Source: Clostridiales bacterium UBA3680 (lineage in GTDB: Bacteria > Bacillota > Clostridia > Lachnospirales > CAG-274). Taken from it: a DNA stretch of 32,492 bases. The position numbers were made by a program, and so were the translations under genes. Positions 1 through 10,400 of this stretch are shown piece by piece. Below the pieces are notes generated by a model that was not told the origin of the DNA, did not search any database, and saw only the letters and a program-made list of their open reading frames with translations. Positions within the stretch are counted from its first letter, which is position 1. Each line of letters opens with the position of its first letter. The DNA lies in NCBI GenBank assembly GCA_002372875.1, contig DFJD01000010.1, forward strand, positions 8,176 to 40,667, in the 5' to 3' direction.

Positions 1-81
1 AAACATCTTTACAATTATACTACTTGATATAATATTTTTCAAGAAATTTTACATTAAAAAGCAAAAAAAATAATTTTTTAC

Positions 82-110
82 TTGACAAATACAAATTGTA
101 ATAGTATAAT
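82..110 (+). promoter_or_regulatory. sigma-A promoter of the tRNA pair
   Basis: The -35 box TTGACA (82-87) and -10 box TATAAT (105-110) are both perfect and are separated by 17 bp. Transcription should start near 117, about 28 bp before the first tRNA, so this promoter is well placed to drive both tRNA genes. Confidence 0.9.
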
Positions 111-144
111 GTTTTCTGTTGTCAAGCTTTTAAGTTTGATTTAT

Positions 145-217
145 GGGAGCATAGCTCAGCTGGGAGAGCATCTGCCTTACAAGCAGAGGGTCATAGGTTC
201 GAGCCCTATTGTTCCCA
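145..217 (+). tRNA. tRNA-Val (anticodon TAC)
   Basis: A complete cloverleaf can be read. The acceptor GGGAGCA pairs with TGTTCCC (one G-T wobble), and the D arm contains AGCTCAGCTGGGAGAGC. The anticodon stem TCTGC/GCAGA encloses the loop CTTACAA, giving anticodon TAC (Val, GUA). The T arm carries GGTTCGAGCC. The discriminator base is A217. The CCA end is not encoded and must be added after transcription. Confidence 0.95.
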
Positions 218-222
218 TTTAT

Positions 223-296
223 GGCGAGATAGCTCAGTTGGCTAGAGCACGCGGTTCATACCCGCGGTGTCGAGGGTTCGAATCCCCCTCTCGCTA
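223..296 (+). tRNA. tRNA-Met (anticodon CAT), elongator type
   Basis: The acceptor GGCGAGA pairs with TCTCGCT, ending in a G-T pair at the top. The anticodon stem CGCGG/CCGCG encloses TTCATAC, giving anticodon CAT. The D arm AGCTCAGTTGGCTAGAGC and the ACGG-like anticodon arm match Firmicute elongator tRNA-Met rather than initiator tRNA, which has three G-C pairs in the anticodon stem and a mismatched acceptor end. A tRNA-Ile2 with modified CAU is a less likely alternative. It lies 5 bp after tRNA-Val and is co-transcribed. CCA is not encoded. Confidence 0.9.
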
Positions 297-298
297 TT

Positions 299-327
299 AA
301 AAAAGGAGCCGTAGGCTCCTTTTTTTG
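299..327. terminator. bidirectional intrinsic terminator
   Basis: The stem GGAGCC (305-310), loop GTA and GGCTCC (314-319) is followed by seven T on the plus strand. It is preceded by six A, which are a T run on the minus strand. It can therefore end the tRNA transcript and also the leftward transcript that finishes with radC. Confidence 0.9.
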
Positions 328-330
328 TAT

Positions 331-350
331 GGGAAACACCGAATGTTTCC
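331..350. repeat. short palindrome, GGGAAACACCGA type
   Basis: GGAAACA (332-338), a 5-base loop and TGTTTCC (344-350) form a 7-bp hairpin directly after radC, before the bidirectional terminator. There is no T run of its own. The first 12 bases, GGGAAACACCGA, recur in a similar 20-bp palindrome at 27607-27626 in the nrdD leader. This suggests a small dispersed intergenic repeat. Confidence 0.5.
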
Positions 351-351
351 T

Positions 352-1044
352 TTATAAAATTCCGTTTCTTGCAAAACTGTAGTTTTGCATATAATCACTG
401 TTGCACACTATAATATGGTCAAGCAAACATACTCCGAGAGGACTCAAAAGATTCTTCACCTCGGTTGTAAGCTCTATATCCTCCTGTGACGGGTATTGTA
501 TCTCATCGGGATGATTATGCCCCAAAATCACAAAGCGTGCCTTGGAAATAAGCACATCATCCACAAGCTTTTTGGAAGAAAAGCTGACTGTTCTTTCATT
601 CCCCTCCGCAATAGCCACACTTTTTATATAATTCTTCTTTAAATCGAGCAAAAGTGCATACATTTTCTCTCTTTCACATCCGTAAAGCAAATAAGAAAGA
701 TATTCGGAGGCTTTTGAAAACTTTGCAAGAGAAATTCCTTTTTTAATACGGGAAAGTGCAATTTTTCTGTTTATATGCGGTATTATCGATAAAAGCACCG
801 CCACATTTTCGGTAACGGATGCCCTGCTCATTATCCCCTCGGGAGTGTCGTTAAGAAGTGCCTGAAGAGAACCGTATTTATCAAGTATCCTGTGGGCGAT
901 CTCATTTGTATCCTTCATAGGATATGCGTAAAAAAGCAAAAGCTCAAGTACCTCGTGCTCCTTGAAAGAATCAAGGGAGCCTTCGGTAATAAAGCGATTT
1001 CTTACATTTTTTCGATGCCCTTTGTGTAAATTCGTGTCACTCAT
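352..1044 (-). CDS. radC: RadC family JAB/MPN domain protein
   Basis: About 230 aa, near the usual RadC length. The N-terminal helical region (residues 1-90) contains KGHRKNVRNRF and LELLLFYAYP, as in RadC/UPF0758 proteins. The C-terminal JAMM metal-binding motif is GHNHP (His176, His178) followed by PSQED (Asp189) and a Thr. The family is often annotated as DNA repair, but no repair enzyme activity is established; the fold suggests a metal-dependent hydrolase. I chose the ATG at 1044, in an 8-bp overlap ATGAGTGA with the stop of the upstream DUF402 gene. An in-frame ATG at 1107 would lie deep inside that gene. It is the last gene of the leftward topA group and ends at the bidirectional terminator. 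Confidence 0.9.
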   Translation of the reverse strand: MSDTNLHKGHRKNVRNRFITEGSLDSFKEHEVLELLLFYAYPMKDTNEIAHRILDKYGSLQALLNDTPEGIMSRASVTENVAVLLSIIPHINRKIALSRIKKGISLAKFSKASEYLSYLLYGCEREKMYALLLDLKKNYIKSVAIAEGNERTVSFSSKKLVDDVLISKARFVILGHNHPDEIQYPSQEDIELTTEVKNLLSPLGVCLLDHIIVCNSDYMQNYSFARNGIL

Positions 1045-1528
1045 TTTTTTCGCAGAAACTATCCAAATACTCCGTATATTTTTTAAATTTTCCGGAATAA
1101 ATATCATTAAGCAGTGAATCGAGACTTCTCATTAAAACGGTAAGCATTTCTTTTGTAAGCATATTTTTTTCGGTAGCATCTGCTATTTCGTCAAGGTCTA
1201 CGACCTTATATGTAAAATCGGGGTAGATTATCACATCTGCAAGAAGGTCTGTAAAGGTGTAGGTATTGCTTTCAGGCTCATAATCGGTTTTTATTATGTC
1301 GCAATACCAATACACCGTTGTTTCGTTCTTGTCGATAAACTTACTTACCTTTATGTTCTTATCTATGTAATAGCAGGAAAAGCCGTGGGTGAACGGATGT
1401 CTGTCTGTGAGCACATTCCATTTTGTAACTATCTTATTTCCCTCACATAAAAGCAATTCATCCTTGTCAAGCCTTATAAGCTCATCGGGAATAAGCCTTC
1501 TTCTGTATAAAACGGGATCACTTTTCAT
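1037..1528 (-). CDS. DUF402 domain protein
   Basis: 163 aa. The middle and C-terminal parts match the DUF402 pattern: an aromatic WYCDI strand (about residue 74), DLLADVIIYPD, and an acidic VVDLDEIADA. Some DUF402 proteins (such as FomD and Ntdp-type enzymes) hydrolyse nucleoside di/triphosphates with divalent metal, so a phosphohydrolase role is possible but is inference here. The start ATG at 1528 overlaps the last 11 bases of topA, and its end overlaps radC by 8 bases, so all three are probably translated from one mRNA. Confidence 0.8.
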   Translation of the reverse strand: MKSDPVLYRRRLIPDELIRLDKDELLLCEGNKIVTKWNVLTDRHPFTHGFSCYYIDKNIKVSKFIDKNETTVYWYCDIIKTDYEPESNTYTFTDLLADVIIYPDFTYKVVDLDEIADATEKNMLTKEMLTVLMRSLDSLLNDIYSGKFKKYTEYLDSFCEKNE

Positions 1529-3605
1529 CTTTGTTCTCCTTGATATAGCCGTAGCCGCACTTGGGATTATTACATGCTATTCTCTTGACGGAAGTACCTT
1601 TTTGTACAAGTATATCTCCGCATTCGGGACATTTTTCACCGGTGGGAGGATACCATGAAATCATTTCACATTCTGGATAATTTTCACAGCCGTAGTATCT
1701 TCTTCCTTTTCGCGTTTTCTTTATCAAGACCTTTCCGCCGCAAATAGGACAGTTAACTCCCGCTTCTTCAAAGAGGGTCTTGGAATTAACACATTCGGGA
1801 AAACCGGGACATGCAAGGAATTTGCCGAAACGACCGTATTTGATGACCATATTTCTTCCGCATTTGTCACAGATGACATCGGTCACCTCGTCGGGTATTT
1901 CAATGTTTTCAACCTTGTTTTCAGCCTCTGTTATAAGCTGTGACAAAAGAGGATAAAAGCTTCTTAAAACCTGTTTCCATTCAAGCTTTCCTTCCTCGAC
2001 CTCGTCAAGTGTCTTTTCCATATCGGCTGTAAATTCTTTGTTTATTACAGGTTCAAAATTATCCTTTATGATCTTGTTTACTATCTCGCCAAGCTCGGTG
2101 GTATAAAAAACTTTTTTCTCCTTTGTAACGTAATTTCTCTTTTGGATTACGCTCAACGTCGGAGCATAGGTAGAGGGTCTGCCGATACCTATTTCTTCGA
2201 GCGTCTTTATCAATGAAGCTTCCGTATATCTTGCGGGAGGTTGCGTAAAGTGCTGTTGGGGCTTAAGCTCGACAACTGTCAGTTCATCACCTTTTTCAAG
2301 CAAAGGAAGGTTCTTTTCTTTGTCTTTTTCCTCGTTTGCGCGATAAACTCTTAAATAACCGTCAAATGCAAGCTCCGAGCCCGATGCTCTGAATGTATAC
2401 TTATCACAGCTAATATCGGCACTTATGGTGGTGTATTCGGCAGGAACCATTTGGCTGGCGATAAATCTTTCCCAAATAAGCTTATAAAGCTTGTACTGCT
2501 CCTTTGTAAGGGAAGTCATTATCTTTTCGGGACTTAAACGGGCATAAGTGGGTCTTATTGCCTCGTGGGCATCCTGTGCTCTTGAATCGGTCTTAAACTG
2601 CTTTCTTACGGCAAGATATTTTTCGGAATAGTTTTCGTTTATAAAAGATTTTGCCTGCTCATAGGCTTCATCGGATATTCTCACCGAGTCGGTCCTTATA
2701 TAGGATACAAGACCTACAGTACCCTCTCCTTTTACCTCAACACCCTCATAGAGCTGCTGGGCTATCTGCATGGTTCTTTGCGATGTATACCCAAAAAGTT
2801 TTGACGCTTCCTGTTGAAGTGTACTTGTTGTAAAGGGAGCGGGAGCATTTTTCTTTCTGGAGCCTGTTTTTACGCTTTTTACAACAAACGGTTTATTCTC
2901 AATGTTTTTTAAGATCTCATCGGTTTGTGCTTTTGTATGAAGCTCCTTCTTCTTTCCCGAAACACCGTAAAAAGCCGCGGTAAATTTTCTTGTTCTTCCA
3001 TGTCTTAAATCTACATCAATGGTATGATATTCCTCGGGAATGAAGTTTTCTATTTCCGCTTCTCTGTCACATATAAGCTCAAGAGCAACAGACTGCACTC
3101 TTCCCGCACTTAATCCTTTTTTTACCTTTCTCCACAGCAAAGGGCTTATTTTATATCCCACAACTCTGTCAAGGGCTCTTCTTGCCTGCTGAGCGTTGAC
3201 AAGATCCATATCTATTTCTCTTGCTTCTTTTATGGAACGTGTAACTGCCGCCTTTGTTATTTCGTTAAAGGTTATTCTGTAGGTATTTTTGGGGTCGAGC
3301 TTAAGAGCATACATAAGATGCCAGCTTATAGCCTCTCCCTCACGGTCGGGGTCCGTTGCAAGATACACTTTTTTTGCCGCCTTGACCTGCTTTCTCAACC
3401 TTGCAAGAAGCTCTCCCTTTCCTCTTATGGTAATATATTTAGGCTCATAATCGTTTTCAAGGTCTATTCCGAGCTGACTTTTGGGTAAGTCCCTTACATG
3501 ACCTACCGAAGCCTCAATTACATAATCCTTTCCCAAAAACTTTTTAAGTGTTTTAGCCTTTGCGGGCGACTCCACTATAACAAGATTTTTCTTACCGGTT
3601 GCCAT
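1518..3605 (-). CDS. topA: DNA topoisomerase I (type IA)
   Basis: About 695 aa, normal for Firmicute TopA. The N-terminal TOPRIM domain has IVESPAKAKT and the metal site ATDPDREGEAI (about residues 84-94). The active-site tyrosine lies in SYIRTDS (about residue 302). Three C-terminal zinc ribbons follow residue 580, with CDKCG...C, CPICGG...C and CPECG...C. It relaxes negative supercoils through a covalent 5'-phosphotyrosine intermediate. Two tandem ATGs exist; the second (3605) sits 5 nt after GGAGG and is preferred over the first, which is only 2 nt away. The gene follows dprA with the GGAGG partly inside the dprA stop region, so translation is likely coupled. Confidence 0.97.
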   Translation of the reverse strand: MATGKKNLVIVESPAKAKTLKKFLGKDYVIEASVGHVRDLPKSQLGIDLENDYEPKYITIRGKGELLARLRKQVKAAKKVYLATDPDREGEAISWHLMYALKLDPKNTYRITFNEITKAAVTRSIKEAREIDMDLVNAQQARRALDRVVGYKISPLLWRKVKKGLSAGRVQSVALELICDREAEIENFIPEEYHTIDVDLRHGRTRKFTAAFYGVSGKKKELHTKAQTDEILKNIENKPFVVKSVKTGSRKKNAPAPFTTSTLQQEASKLFGYTSQRTMQIAQQLYEGVEVKGEGTVGLVSYIRTDSVRISDEAYEQAKSFINENYSEKYLAVRKQFKTDSRAQDAHEAIRPTYARLSPEKIMTSLTKEQYKLYKLIWERFIASQMVPAEYTTISADISCDKYTFRASGSELAFDGYLRVYRANEEKDKEKNLPLLEKGDELTVVELKPQQHFTQPPARYTEASLIKTLEEIGIGRPSTYAPTLSVIQKRNYVTKEKKVFYTTELGEIVNKIIKDNFEPVINKEFTADMEKTLDEVEEGKLEWKQVLRSFYPLLSQLITEAENKVENIEIPDEVTDVICDKCGRNMVIKYGRFGKFLACPGFPECVNSKTLFEEAGVNCPICGGKVLIKKTRKGRRYYGCENYPECEMISWYPPTGEKCPECGDILVQKGTSVKRIACNNPKCGYGYIKENKDEK

Positions 3606-3614
3606 CATATCCTC

Positions 3615-4709
3615 CTACAGGCATCTCATATATTTTTGTCCGCTTGCCTTTGTAATATATCCCTTAAGTTCAAGCATAGACAAAAGCCGTATAACATCGG
3701 TGATACTCAGCTTTGTCATATAAACAAGCTCATCCGTGCTCTTCGGCTCAGAATCCATACAATCATAAACCAATTTTTCATCATTTTCAAGAGGAATTTT
3801 ATTGTTTTGTTCCTCCCGTACATCGTCACCATCTTGCCGCAAATAGATCTGCATCTGTTCAAGAACATCTATAGGTGCGGTAATTGGTATTGCTCCGTCT
3901 CTAATGAGCAAATTGGTACCATTGCTTAAGGCTGAGTTAATATTCCCCGGAAGTGCCATTATGGTCTTATCCTGGTCAAGAGCATGATTTGCCGTTATCA
4001 TTGACCCGCTGCGGCGGTCTGCTTCAATTACCGCAACAACATCGGCCAAACCGCTTATTATCCTGTTTCTAAACGGAAAATTCCATTTTTCGGGTCTTGT
4101 ACCTAAGGGATATTCACTTATAACGCAGCCGTTATATATTATGGATCTTTTTAAATTCAAATTCATGGAGGGATAACACATATCTATTCCCGTACCGAAA
4201 ACAGCAACGGTTTTTCCTCCGGCATTTATTGCCGCTTTATGCGCATAGCTGTCTGTACCCTGCGCCATACCCGAAACTATGCAGATCCCCTTTTGCGAAA
4301 GTACAGAAGTGATTTTTTCGGTACATTCAACTCCGTAGCTCGTTACCTTTCGTGAACCTACAATTGCCACAGCAGGCATTTTTAAAACGGTTTCATCCCC
4401 TATGATATAAAAGCCCATAGGTGCATCCGGTATCTGTAAGAGTTTTTCGGGATAATCCACATCGTTTCTTGTTATAAAGCGGGCATTTAAGGCTTTCATT
4501 TTTTCTTCAAAGCCGTCAATGTCAAATGTTTTTTTTGCATTTTTTATTTTGTTTATTTTAGCCGCAGTTACGCCTTCAATATCCAAAAAAAGTTTTTCCG
4601 GCGCATTATATACGTCTTTGGCACTTCCGAAAACATCAAGCAATCTTTCTTCAAAATTCAAATCGTTTAATGAAGCAAGAAATGCCGTATAAATAGTATT
4701 TTCATCCAT
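3615..4709 (-). CDS. dprA: DNA processing protein DprA (Smf)
   Basis: 364 aa. An N-terminal SAM-like/HhH region precedes the Rossmann-like DprA core, which contains AIVGSRK, SGMAQGTDSYAH, VFGTG and SEYPLG. It continues with FPFRNRIISGL, SGSMITA, and NGTNLLIRDGA. A short winged-helix-like tail covers about 305-364. DprA binds incoming single-stranded DNA and loads RecA during natural transformation. The ATG directly abuts the stop of comM (TAAATG), a standard comM-dprA-topA arrangement. The presence of both dprA and comM does not prove natural competence, because both are widely kept in Clostridia. Confidence 0.95.
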   Translation of the reverse strand: MDENTIYTAFLASLNDLNFEERLLDVFGSAKDVYNAPEKLFLDIEGVTAAKINKIKNAKKTFDIDGFEEKMKALNARFITRNDVDYPEKLLQIPDAPMGFYIIGDETVLKMPAVAIVGSRKVTSYGVECTEKITSVLSQKGICIVSGMAQGTDSYAHKAAINAGGKTVAVFGTGIDMCYPSMNLNLKRSIIYNGCVISEYPLGTRPEKWNFPFRNRIISGLADVVAVIEADRRSGSMITANHALDQDKTIMALPGNINSALSNGTNLLIRDGAIPITAPIDVLEQMQIYLRQDGDDVREEQNNKIPLENDEKLVYDCMDSEPKSTDELVYMTKLSITDVIRLLSMLELKGYITKASGQKYMRCL

Positions 4710-6239
4710 TTAACTAAGCTTTAATCTGTCTAAATTCCTTAATTGCAGTGCCTGAGCAATATGATTTACCGTTATATTCTCACTTGCGTCAAGGTCTGCA
4801 ACCGTTCTTGCTATTTTAAGTATTTTATGGTAGGAACGGGCACTGAAATTCATTGTTTCAAAAGCCTTTTTCAAAAGCTCGTTCTCCGCCTTACCGAGAT
4901 GACAATACTTTTCAACCTGTGCTGCTGAAAGCTGAGAGTTGAAGTATATCCCGTCATTTTTAAAACGTTTAAGTTGAATTTCATGAGCCCTCATTACATT
5001 TTCTCTTATCTGTGCCGATGTCTTACCCGAGGGCGCATTTTCAAGCTCGTCGTAATTTACGGCAGATGCTTCGACCTGAATATCTATTCTGTCAAGAAGA
5101 GGTCCGCTTATCCTGCTCATATATTTTGAAATTTGGTTTGCCGAACAGGTACATTTGTCGGAATAGCCGTAATAACCGCAAGGGCAGGGGTTCATGGAAG
5201 CTATCATTGTAAAATCAGCCGGATATGTCATAGAGCCGTTCACTCTTGAAATTGAAACAGTTCTGTCTTCTAAAGGCTGTCTTAGTTCCTCAAGAACATT
5301 CCTTTGAAACTCCGGAAGTTCATCAAGAAAAAGAACACCCTTTCCCGCAAGAGAAACCTCACCGGGACGCGGTATTCTTCCTCCTCCTACCATGGCAGAA
5401 CCCGAAATTGTATGATGCGGCGCACGAAAAGGCCTTTTTGTGATAAGAGCTTCTTTATTTTTAAGAAGACCCGATACCGAGTATATTTTTGTGATTTCAA
5501 TGCTTTCTTTAAAGGAAAGAGGCGGAAGGATCGAGGGAAACCTTTTAGCCATCATGGTCTTGCCCGACCCCGGAGGTCCTATCATAAGCACATTATGCAT
5601 TCCCGCCGCAGCAATTTCGAGAGCTCTTTTGACTGTTTCCTGTCCTTTGACATCCTTAAAATCCGCCAAATCGTTATCACTGACAGCAAAGAGCGCATCA
5701 ATATCAACAAATGTTTTTTCCCTGATGACTCTTCCGTTTAAAATCGAAACAATATCGGCGATGTTGTCAACGGCATACACATCTATATCGGCTACCAAAG
5801 CCGCTTCTGTTGCATTGGCAGAGGGCAGGAAACATTTTTTGAAACCTTTTTGAGCTGCCGACATTACCATCGGCAAAACACCGTTTACTGGTTTCAGTCT
5901 TCCGTCTAAAGAAAGCTCGCCGAGAAAAACGGCTCCTTCTGTTTTTTCTTGCGCTATAAATCCGATACAGCACAGTATTCCCACTGCAATGGGGAAATCA
6001 TATACCGAGCCCTCTTTTTTTGTATCGGCAGGTGCAAGATTGACCGTTATTTTTTTTACGGGAAAATCTATTCCGGAATTTTTTATTGCCGTTCTTACTC
6101 TTTCTTTTGACTCCTTTACGGCATTATCCGGCAAGCCGACTATTTCAAAGCCCGGAAAGCCTTTGCTTATGTCGGTTTCCACTTCAACAATGAAGCCGTC
6201 TATTCCGTAAAGACCACAGGAATTTATCTCCGAGATCAT
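4710..6239 (-). CDS. comM: ComM/YifB family AAA ATPase (Mg-chelatase-like)
   Basis: 509 aa, the normal family length. The N-terminal region (about 1-170) is the Lon-protease-like domain typical of YifB, with GFPGFEIVGLPD and VTVNLAPAD-like segments. The ATPase core has Walker A GPPGSGKT (221-228), Walker B GVLFLDELPEF (301-311), a Cys cluster (CPCGYYG...CTCS) and sensor motifs. The C-terminal domain ends in QALQLRNLDRLKL. In Gram-negative species ComM is a branch-migration helicase used in transformation; the role in Clostridia is less well known. The RBS GGGGTGAT lies 4 nt before the ATG. It lies 12 bp after ftsY and directly before dprA. Confidence 0.93.
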   Translation of the reverse strand: MISEINSCGLYGIDGFIVEVETDISKGFPGFEIVGLPDNAVKESKERVRTAIKNSGIDFPVKKITVNLAPADTKKEGSVYDFPIAVGILCCIGFIAQEKTEGAVFLGELSLDGRLKPVNGVLPMVMSAAQKGFKKCFLPSANATEAALVADIDVYAVDNIADIVSILNGRVIREKTFVDIDALFAVSDNDLADFKDVKGQETVKRALEIAAAGMHNVLMIGPPGSGKTMMAKRFPSILPPLSFKESIEITKIYSVSGLLKNKEALITKRPFRAPHHTISGSAMVGGGRIPRPGEVSLAGKGVLFLDELPEFQRNVLEELRQPLEDRTVSISRVNGSMTYPADFTMIASMNPCPCGYYGYSDKCTCSANQISKYMSRISGPLLDRIDIQVEASAVNYDELENAPSGKTSAQIRENVMRAHEIQLKRFKNDGIYFNSQLSAAQVEKYCHLGKAENELLKKAFETMNFSARSYHKILKIARTVADLDASENITVNHIAQALQLRNLDRLKLS

Positions 6240-6251
6240 AATATCACCCCA

Positions 6252-7487
6252 TCAATTATCGGATGAGAAAAGTGCCGCCGAAAAATCGGCACTGTTAAAG
6301 GTTTGAAGGTCTTCTATTCCCTCTCCGACACCAATATATTTTACGGGAATATTCATTTCATGCTTTATTGCAATAACTATACCGCCTTTTGCCGTTCCGT
6401 CAAGCTTTGTAAGGACAAGACCCGTCAGTTCGGCAACCTCACCAAATAGCTTAGCCTGCTGAAGAGCATTCTGTCCTGTTGTGGCATCAAGCACAAGATA
6501 TGTTTCAATGTTTGCCTCGGAATACTCTTTTGATATGATTTTTGATATCTTTCTAAGCTCATCCATAAGATTTTTCTTATTATGAAGTCTTCCTGCGGTA
6601 TCACATATAAGTATATCCGTATTTCTCGATTTGGCGGCTTTTACGGCATCGAAAACGACCGCACCGGGGTCTGAGTTTTCCTGATGCTTTATAAGCTGAA
6701 CTTTGTTTCTGTCTGCCCATACTTGCAGCTGATCGATCGCGGCAGCTCTAAAAGTATCTGCTGCGGCAAGCATAACAGACTTGCCTTCGCTTTGATATCT
6801 TGCCGTAAGCTTTCCTATGGTGGTAGTCTTGCCTACTCCGTTTACACCTATAACAAGGATAACCGTAGGGGTAGGAAGCTCGGCGGCTTCATTTTCGTCT
6901 GTAAGTATTTCTTCGATAACTTTTATAAGCTCTTTTCTTACTTCTTCAAGGTCATGAAGCTTTTTGCTTTTTACTCTTTCTTTTAGCTCTTCTATTATGT
7001 AGGATGAGGTTACGGTACCTACATCAGCCATAATAAGTACTTCCTCAAGTTCTTCATAAAACTCATCGTCTATTTTGGTGAAGGATTTGAATACTCCTTC
7101 TATACCCGACATAATATTGCTTCTTGTTTTTTGAAGCCCCGCTTTTATTTTTTCAAAAAAAGACAACTTTTTTTCTTCGGCAGGTTCCGTTTCCGTTTCG
7201 ACAGCTGCCTCTTCTTCGGCATTATCTAAATCTTCATGCGAAGGTACATCCTCTTGTACTTCTTCTTCGACGATTTCCGTCGTTTCTTCCTCAGCCGACT
7301 CAAGCTCTTGTGAGATTTCCTCTTGTTGCGTCTCCTCGGATGAATACTGCTCCGTTTCCGTCTCTAAAGGCTCCTCTTGTTCGGTTTCGTCTTCATTCTG
7401 CAAATCCGTTACATTTTCAAGATTAGCATCTGTTTCCTCCGGAACATCTTTTTTATTCTTCTTGGTAAACCAATCAAATAACGCCAT
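6252..7487 (-). CDS. ftsY: signal recognition particle receptor FtsY
   Basis: 411 aa. Residues 10-105 are a very acidic, Glu-rich stretch, as in the A domain that helps membrane association. The N domain follows, then the GTPase G domain with GVNGVGKTTT (214-223), ADTFRAAA, DTAGR and TKLDGTAKGG. It docks the SRP-ribosome complex at the Sec translocon. Its RBS (AGAGGTGAT) overlaps the stop codon of smc, and the ATG is only 4 bp beyond that stop, so it should be translationally coupled to smc. Confidence 0.97.
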   Translation of the reverse strand: MALFDWFTKKNKKDVPEETDANLENVTDLQNEDETEQEEPLETETEQYSSEETQQEEISQELESAEEETTEIVEEEVQEDVPSHEDLDNAEEEAAVETETEPAEEKKLSFFEKIKAGLQKTRSNIMSGIEGVFKSFTKIDDEFYEELEEVLIMADVGTVTSSYIIEELKERVKSKKLHDLEEVRKELIKVIEEILTDENEAAELPTPTVILVIGVNGVGKTTTIGKLTARYQSEGKSVMLAAADTFRAAAIDQLQVWADRNKVQLIKHQENSDPGAVVFDAVKAAKSRNTDILICDTAGRLHNKKNLMDELRKISKIISKEYSEANIETYLVLDATTGQNALQQAKLFGEVAELTGLVLTKLDGTAKGGIVIAIKHEMNIPVKYIGVGEGIEDLQTFNSADFSAALFSSDN

Positions 7488-7491
7488 TATA

Positions 7492-10400
7492 TCACCTCTT
7501 TTTATCTTCTATATTTACGGATACAAGCTTGGTTACGCCTTGCTCCTGCATTGTAACGCCGTACAAAATGTCAGCTGCTTCCATTGTTCCGTTTCTGTGT
7601 GTAACTATTATAAATTGAGTATCTTTAACAAAATTTTTGAGATATTCCGCATATTTCACAACATTTGAAGGATCAAGTGCCGCCTCAACCTCGTCAAGTA
7701 CACAAAAAGGTGAAGGCTTCATTTTAAGTATCGCAAACAGAAGTGCTATTGCCACAAATGCCCTTTCTCCGCCCGATAAAAGCATCATATTTTGAAGAGC
7801 CTTGCCGGGTGGCTGAACAATAATGTCAATTCCCGAACCTAAAACATCACCTTCATCGGAAAGCTTTAAATCGCCCTTTCCGCCACCGAACATTTCGGAA
7901 AATGTTTTTGAGAAGTTTTTCCTAATAACATCAAATTGCTCGGAAAACTGTTTTTCCATAAGCTCCTTAAGCTCCGATATTATTTTTATGAGTTTGTTTT
8001 CGGTCTCAATTATATCGTCCCTGTTTTTAACAAGGAATTCATATCTTTCACCCGTGCTTGCATACTCCTCTATTGAAGCATAATTTATATCGCCTAAAGC
8101 TTTAAGACTTGATGAAAGTTGTTTTTGCTGTTTAGCAAGTTCTTCATCGGGGATATCGAGTCTTTCATACTCCTTTGCCATTACATAGGTTATTTCGTAC
8201 TCATCCCACATTTTATTATAAAGGTCGGTACATCTCGTTTCTGCCTTTTCCTTGTCAAACTCATAGCCTGTAAGCTTCTTTTCAAGGGCAGTCACATTTT
8301 TATTTACGTTAGTAAGAGTATCTTCCTTTTCGGACATTTCTTTACTTATATCCTTTTTGTATGCGGAAAGATTATCCTTTTCCTTTATTATTTTTTCGTT
8401 TTCTTCTGTCAATGCCGTAAGCCTTGATTTTAGCCTGTTAACGGCATTTGTATAAGCCGTAACGGCGGATTCATTCTTACTTAGCTCATCTTGACAGCCT
8501 TTTATAAGCTTTTCAAGTTCCCCGTTTCTTTTTGCAAGTCTGTCGGCAGACTCATCAAAACCCGTAATACGGTCGCGAGCCCTGCTTATTTCAAGCTGCA
8601 GTGAGGAAATAGCCTCAAGGCTTTCGTTACGCACGGCTTTATCGGATTCAAGCTTTTCGTTATACTCGCTCAAATTTGTTTTTGCCACTTCGATCTCATC
8701 TTCGTATTTTTGGAGATCTATCTTGTTTTGTTCGATTTTTTCGAGAATGGGAGAAATGTCGTTTTTATATTTTTCCATTTCATTGTTAAATTCCCCTATT
8801 CTCTTGTCGATATCGTTTATAAATTCCTCGGAGCTTTTTATAAATGAATTTAAAGAAACTTCCTTCAAATCGTTTTCTTTGAGCTTTTGCTCTGTTTCCG
8901 CGTTTTCTTTTGCTATTGAATCGGACTTACGTCTGAGAGCCATAGAAGCCGAAAGTAACTCGTTTTGATTGCTTTGGAGCTGTTCTGCCTTTTCGGAAAG
9001 TTCTCTGAGCTCTCTTGTTCTTGAGAAAAGACCTCCCGATTTTTTGCTTACCGAACCGCCCGTTACGGAGCCGCCCACATTAAAAAGCTCTCCTTCAAGT
9101 GTGACGATTTTATAGGAGTGGTTCGTCTTTTTTGCCAGCATTGTTGCATTATCGATATTATCGACAATTATTACCCTTCCAAGTAAGCTTAGCACGATAT
9201 CCCGATACTTTTTGTCACATTTTACAACATCGGCGGCAACCGAAATAACGCCCTTTTCATTAAGTATATAGGCTGCATTATCGGGAAGATATTTTCCTTT
9301 AACGGATGTAATGGGAAGGAATGTGGCTCTTCCTTTGTTTGTTCTTTTCAAAAATGCGATGGCATTTTTTACGGTTTGGTCATTATCCGCAACGATATTT
9401 TGAACCGCACCTCCAAGTGCTATTTCTATGGCGGTTTCATAGCTTTTATCCATAGAAATAAGTTCACCGAGAGCCCCGTTTATTCCCTGTAAACGATTGC
9501 TGTCTCTTTCTGTGAGCACAGCCTTTACCCCGCCGTAATAACCCTCATGATTTTTTTCAAGTTCAATTAAAGCGGAATATCTCGCCTTTGTGGTTTTTAT
9601 TTGTTCATCCGTTTCAGAAAGCCTTTTATTTAAGGCATCGGTCTCCTCTTTTATTTTAAGAAGTCTATCCTTGTTTTCCGAAAGCCTTTTTCTATGTCTT
9701 TGAGAACTGTCCGAAAGAAGAGAAAGAGTTTCTTTTGTGCTTTTTAGCTGACTTGCTCTTTCCTCTCTTTGCTCATTCAGTTCTTTGAAGGATTGTTCCG
9801 AGGATTCGCGCCTTTGTTCATACTGTTCGGCAATGGCTGTCGCTCTTCCTATTTCGCTTTGCAAGCTGTTTGCCTTGGACATGGTATCAATGATGACCTT
9901 GTTAAAGCTTGCGACCTTACCCTCGGTATCTGACATTGAGGCTGTAATGCCCGTAAATTCCGAATTTTTGCGGTCATATTCCTTTTCCTTTTGCAAAACG
10001 GAACTTTCAAGGCTCTTTCTTTCATTTCCGATATTTTCAATTTCCGTATTGTTATCGGTTATTTCTTTTGAATACCTTTCTTTGTCGGCATTTATTTTAT
10101 CGCTGTTGCCCCTTGTGTTGGCAATATTATTTTCGTTTATCGTTATACCCGCTCTTGTCTGCTCGGTTTGAGTATTATTGTCGATGAGCAGGTTATTATT
10201 CTCTCTTTCTCTTTCTTCTATATCCGAAAGAGTTGCTTTCAGGTCGTTTAATCTGCCTTCTATTGCCTCTGCCCTTTTTCTTTCGGATGAGGCATCACAA
10301 GAAGTAATTGATATGATCTCGTCAAGCTTCTTTTTTTCGGCTTCGTACTTATCAACCTCTGTTACAAATCGGTTAATATCAATAATTTTAAGCTTTTCGG

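Noticed and set aside
82..300. A 72-codon open frame running through both tRNA genes
   Set aside because: It is fully explained by the promoter and the two tRNA genes, and the reading frame has no ribosome site.
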